From Scatophagus argus (lineage: Eukaryota; Chordata; Actinopteri; Scatophagidae): DNA of 64,000 nt. The stretch is taken from positions 7,060,501-7,124,500 of the forward strand of contig NC_058496.1 of NCBI RefSeq assembly GCF_020382885.2. Direction: 5' to 3'. The notes under the pieces are model-generated. The model had not been told where the DNA came from and searched no databases. It saw only the letters and a program-made list of their open reading frames with translations. Made by a program: the position numbers and the translations under genes. Every line of letters starts with the position of its first letter. The first letter of the stretch is position 1. Below are positions 60,992-64,000 of this stretch, one piece after another.

Positions 60992-63740
60992 CTAGGCCTC
61001 AAAGCGCTTCGGACAGACCATGGGAGCAATGAGGGTCCACATGTAGAGGATGAGACAGACCCAACAGGAGGCCATTTTGATCCAGAACACAGACCAGCTC
61101 CCATCCAACAGCTTCTCAATCTTATGGTTATCATAACTGCAAAAGGGAGCACACAGTGAGGGAACTACACAAAGACAGAAAGAGGGGCTGATTTTAAAGG
61201 TAATCAACCAAGTAACAACAGTCAAAACCTGCAGCCTCAACAGTCTCAAACTGCAATAACTTTACTGCCTCTTGGGGGCAGCAAAGACAAGATGTAATGA
61301 ACACCGACATAGATGGATAGATACTTTATTGATCCCGAGGAAAATTCAAGACATGTCACCTTTTCAAGTTGATACAGCTAACTTGTACAGAAAGCTGATA
61401 TGCCGATATGATACAGCTGATATGAAGCAGCATAAGTCACTGCAAGTCAAATATGTGCTTTGTTCACCACCAACTCCAGTGGGAAACATTTGATTCATTA
61501 ACAGCCAAATCCTCGACTCTCTACACCTGCTAGCTGCTAACATTTGTTAGTCTGCTTTGTTGATGTTTGGCCGGCAGCACCGGGGCAACAGTTGCCTGCT
61601 GTGCCCAAAAACAAAGCTAAAGAGCAGTGAATTAACCTAATTGGTGGGTTGCAAAAACAAAGAATGGACTGAAATACGTTGTAGATCACCACAGAGATGT
61701 TGCAAAGTTGGGTGATAAGTTCCTGTGGCTTCATCACTAGTAGTTACGAGCCTTTTACATAGTCATTTGATCCATTGTGTATCTAGTGTATATACAAAAA
61801 ATGTTTCTTTTTAGTTTTAGCGTTAAATGCTTTGGACTGACATGCCCCTTTATGAGTTTCTTCTAAGTTGGCCTGTTGAAACTTGCTTTTTTTCATAGCA
61901 TGTTTGGTAAATACAGCATCAGAACTATAGCAGGGACAGTCCTATGGCTTATACTGTACAAATGATCACATCAGTCCAATCATCCACATTAACTGGATGC
62001 ACGCATGTAAGAACGTCGTACCACAACCACAAAGTGCATCACACTGAGTTAACACTTCTAAGAATTTCCCTTTGGGGATAAATAAAGGAATTCTGATTCT
62101 TACTGGAACCAGTTGGTGACGGTCATCATGACGTAGAGGGATCCCAGGAAGAAGACAAAATGGAAGTAGGCGTAGCTATAGATGGTTCCGTCTCTCTCAT
62201 CATACACCACGTTCTGGCCTGAACCCGTCTTCTCCTCGTCATAGTCATCTGAAAAGCACACATTAAATGATGTAAAATGTGGATGGATGTGGGCGAGTTA
62301 TTCTTTTTAATTAGAGAAAATGTTTAAAATGTTGATTGCAGTTAAGGTGATATGAGTCAGGAGAAAAGATATAAGAGTCCAGTGTTGTTCTGGACTGTTT
62401 AGTTCAAATTATATGCAACTCTCAAGTAGTATATAAATAGAATGTACTACTGGTGCTAAACACAATTTGTGATGGGTGTATTTTGCAGCACACGATAACA
62501 GTGATTTATTTCCAGCAGGGGGCAGTGTCAGCCTTCCCACAACACCACTCACCCACTGGTGCTGCTTCACTGTGTCATACTAACCTCCTAGTAACAGTGA
62601 CATCATCTATGTTTGCTGACCAATACTTTCTCACCATCCTCAATCTGTCTGAGGAATAGTAATGAGCATAGCTCCTCTGTGTGCAAACACTACGACCGGG
62701 GACTTATGCCTACACGCCAACAGGCTGGAGAGGCAGGGGGAGGAGAGAGGCAAGGAAAAAAAGGACATGAGAGTGTGGGCCAACTTGACTTGACTTGACT
62801 TGACTTGACTTTTCTTACCTGTGTCCTCTCCAAAACAGAAACAGCAGCGAGCTCTCTGCATGATAAAGAAAAACATGAAAGTTACCACCTAACTGGAATA
62901 GACACACACGTTATGTGTCTTGGGCCTAATCATTGTGTTTTGATAAAGCCATCTGGTCAGAGGGTGTATTCAAGCCCTGTTAAACTATTTGACCATTTCA
63001 TTTACACACACACATATTTGTGCATTTACCTCAGTCTCTGGCTCACTGTTTCTACACACTCTGAGCGCCGCAGAACTTCGCCTGGTGGTGGACGTCAAGC
63101 TAGACGGAGGGGTGGGGTGGGGGAGGGGAAATAGAGAATGAAATATTAAGACAGATGGTGGGAAAGAAAGGTTGTAATCCTGTCGCTCTGTATTTTTCCA
63201 GTAATTAGCAGTTTCATATTGCTACAGACTCTTCTCCAGGAAATGACCGCAAGAGACATGATGCACCCACTTGATGGGAAACACATGTGAACAAGCGCAA
63301 AAAGCCATGATTCTTATATCTCACATCCTTGGTTTAGCCACAGCCAATCACGCACAGCCTCTCTGGAGTCACAGCCAATCAAAACAAAAATTGTCTCTGT
63401 CGCTACAGTCTCTAACACTGCTGCTGTTAATGGCTTTGGATTGTAGGTTTGGATAATCTCTTAACTCTGTAAATTTAATGATATAATACAAAAAAGAGGT
63501 ATAATATTATGTGTGTATTATATGTAATATAATATTACAGGAAAACTTGGTTTGTAAGTGCGCAGACACTGAAATCAGGAAAGGGTGAAGCAAGAGATGT
63601 GTATGTGTCTCACCAAGAGTAAAGGACACAGCCAAACAAGATAACTGTTCCCCCTGCGGTGACAATCTTCTTGTCGCCCTCCGTCCCAGAGTTGAAGGGA
63701 AACACACACACGGTTGTGTTCACACCATCCCTCTCCACCA
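60992..63740 (-). CDS. serinc5: Serine incorporator 5, C-terminal part (gene continues off the right edge)
   Basis: Multi-pass membrane protein of the SERINC/TDE1 family. Human SERINC5 has lipid-scramblase activity and reduces infectivity of some retroviruses. Five coding exons are in the window, in transcript order: 63614-63740, 63030-63099, 62819-62855, 62104-62248, 60992-61136 (TAG 60992-60994). They join in phase to about 174 residues, roughly the last 40% of the protein. Visible parts are a TM segment ([19 protein letters not shown]), [11 protein letters not shown] at the next exon join, the cysteine cluster [13 protein letters not shown], an acidic loop ([20 protein letters not shown]), a TM segment ([20 protein letters not shown]) and the last TM ([19 protein letters not shown]) with tail PKRFEA. 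The first base of the codon spanning the 63740 acceptor lies outside the window, so the N-terminal TMs are not visible. SERINC5 rather than another SERINC is supported by the synteny as well as the sequence. Confidence 0.93.
61309..61350 (+). mobile_element. Dispersed LINE-tail-like repeat, copy D
   Basis: GATGGATAGATACTTTATTG then ATCCCGAGGAAAATTC, in the last serinc5 intron. Same motif as copies A and C. Confidence 0.7.
62061..62101 (-). mobile_element. Dispersed LINE-tail-like repeat, copy E, at a splice donor
   Basis: On the minus strand AGAATCAGAATTCCTTTATT then TATCCCCAAAGGGAAATTC begins at about +4 of the donor of the serinc5 exon ending at 62104. It matches copy B (24922-24972) closely. 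Confidence 0.65.
62783..62811. repeat. (TTGAC)n pentanucleotide repeat near serinc5 donor
   Basis: Five tandem ACTTG/TTGAC units that end about 6 bp from the donor of the 37-bp serinc5 exon at 62819-62855. Confidence 0.9.
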
Positions 63741-64000
63741 CTAAACAGAAACAATGTGCAGACAGAGACGCATGAGGCGATGAAGGGACGAAGTATTGAA
63801 AGGAGCGGGGAGTTTGTGAAAGATGCAACGAGCGTTTGTGTATTTTGGCACAGAGAAGAAGGGGAAGGGAAAACAGGGAGACAGTACGACATACAGTGAT
63901 GTATAAAAGCAGGCTAAATAACAAATAACAGTACCTAGCATACTTGTGTGTGTACTATTAAGTAGACACGTGCTGATATTAAATATTTATGATAAGATTA
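63741..64000 (-). other. serinc5 intron, running off the window
   Basis: Sequence upstream of the acceptor at 63741-63742. No further serinc5 exon is recognisable before the right edge. Confidence 0.7.

Overview
The window is vertebrate genomic DNA, almost certainly from a teleost fish. Intron-split genes with GT/AG borders, abundant (CA)n/(TG)n and (GATA)n microsatellites, short introns and short dispersed repeats of kinds I recognise from teleost genomes all point that way. There are no prokaryotic operons, CRISPR arrays or tRNA/rRNA genes. All calls come from reading exons by eye against remembered vertebrate families; no search was run.

Six protein-coding genes can be reconstructed. In order they are homer1 (minus, coding parts 3592-21365), tent2/papd4/gld2 (plus, 23738-28724), cmya5 (plus, 31463-42416), mtx3 (minus, 46183-49397), thbs4 (plus, 51247-58934) and the 3' half of serinc5 (minus, 60992 to beyond 63740, running off the right edge). 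Gene order and every orientation match the human 5q14 block HOMER1-TENT2-CMYA5-MTX3-THBS4-SERINC5, so this is a deeply conserved synteny block.

Layout: 1-3591 is the 3' flank or 3' UTR of homer1. From 3592 to 21365 homer1 has nine coding exons and large repeat-bearing introns. From 21366 to about 23700 lies a head-to-head promoter region shared by homer1 and tent2, with three CRE-like sites. tent2 and cmya5 follow in tandem. cmya5 has one giant acidic exon (33258-36149) and then a TRIM-like tail of coiled coil, two FN3 domains and SPRY. mtx3 and thbs4 are head-to-head over 1.85 kb. thbs4 and serinc5 converge tail-to-tail, with opposing poly(A) signals about 30 bp apart.

The proteins act in separate pathways: postsynaptic scaffolding, cytoplasmic poly(A) extension, muscle Z-disc/costamere scaffolding, mitochondrial outer-membrane import, extracellular matrix and membrane lipid handling. 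Their clustering is ancestral linkage rather than an operon-like system. I found no convincing new multigene system. The points most worth checking are a Homer1a-like read-through isoform, CA repeats flanking homer1 exon 3, CRE sites at three promoters, a dispersed repeat abutting a serinc5 splice donor, a non-consensus donor in thbs4 and an orphan exon-like segment between mtx3 and thbs4.
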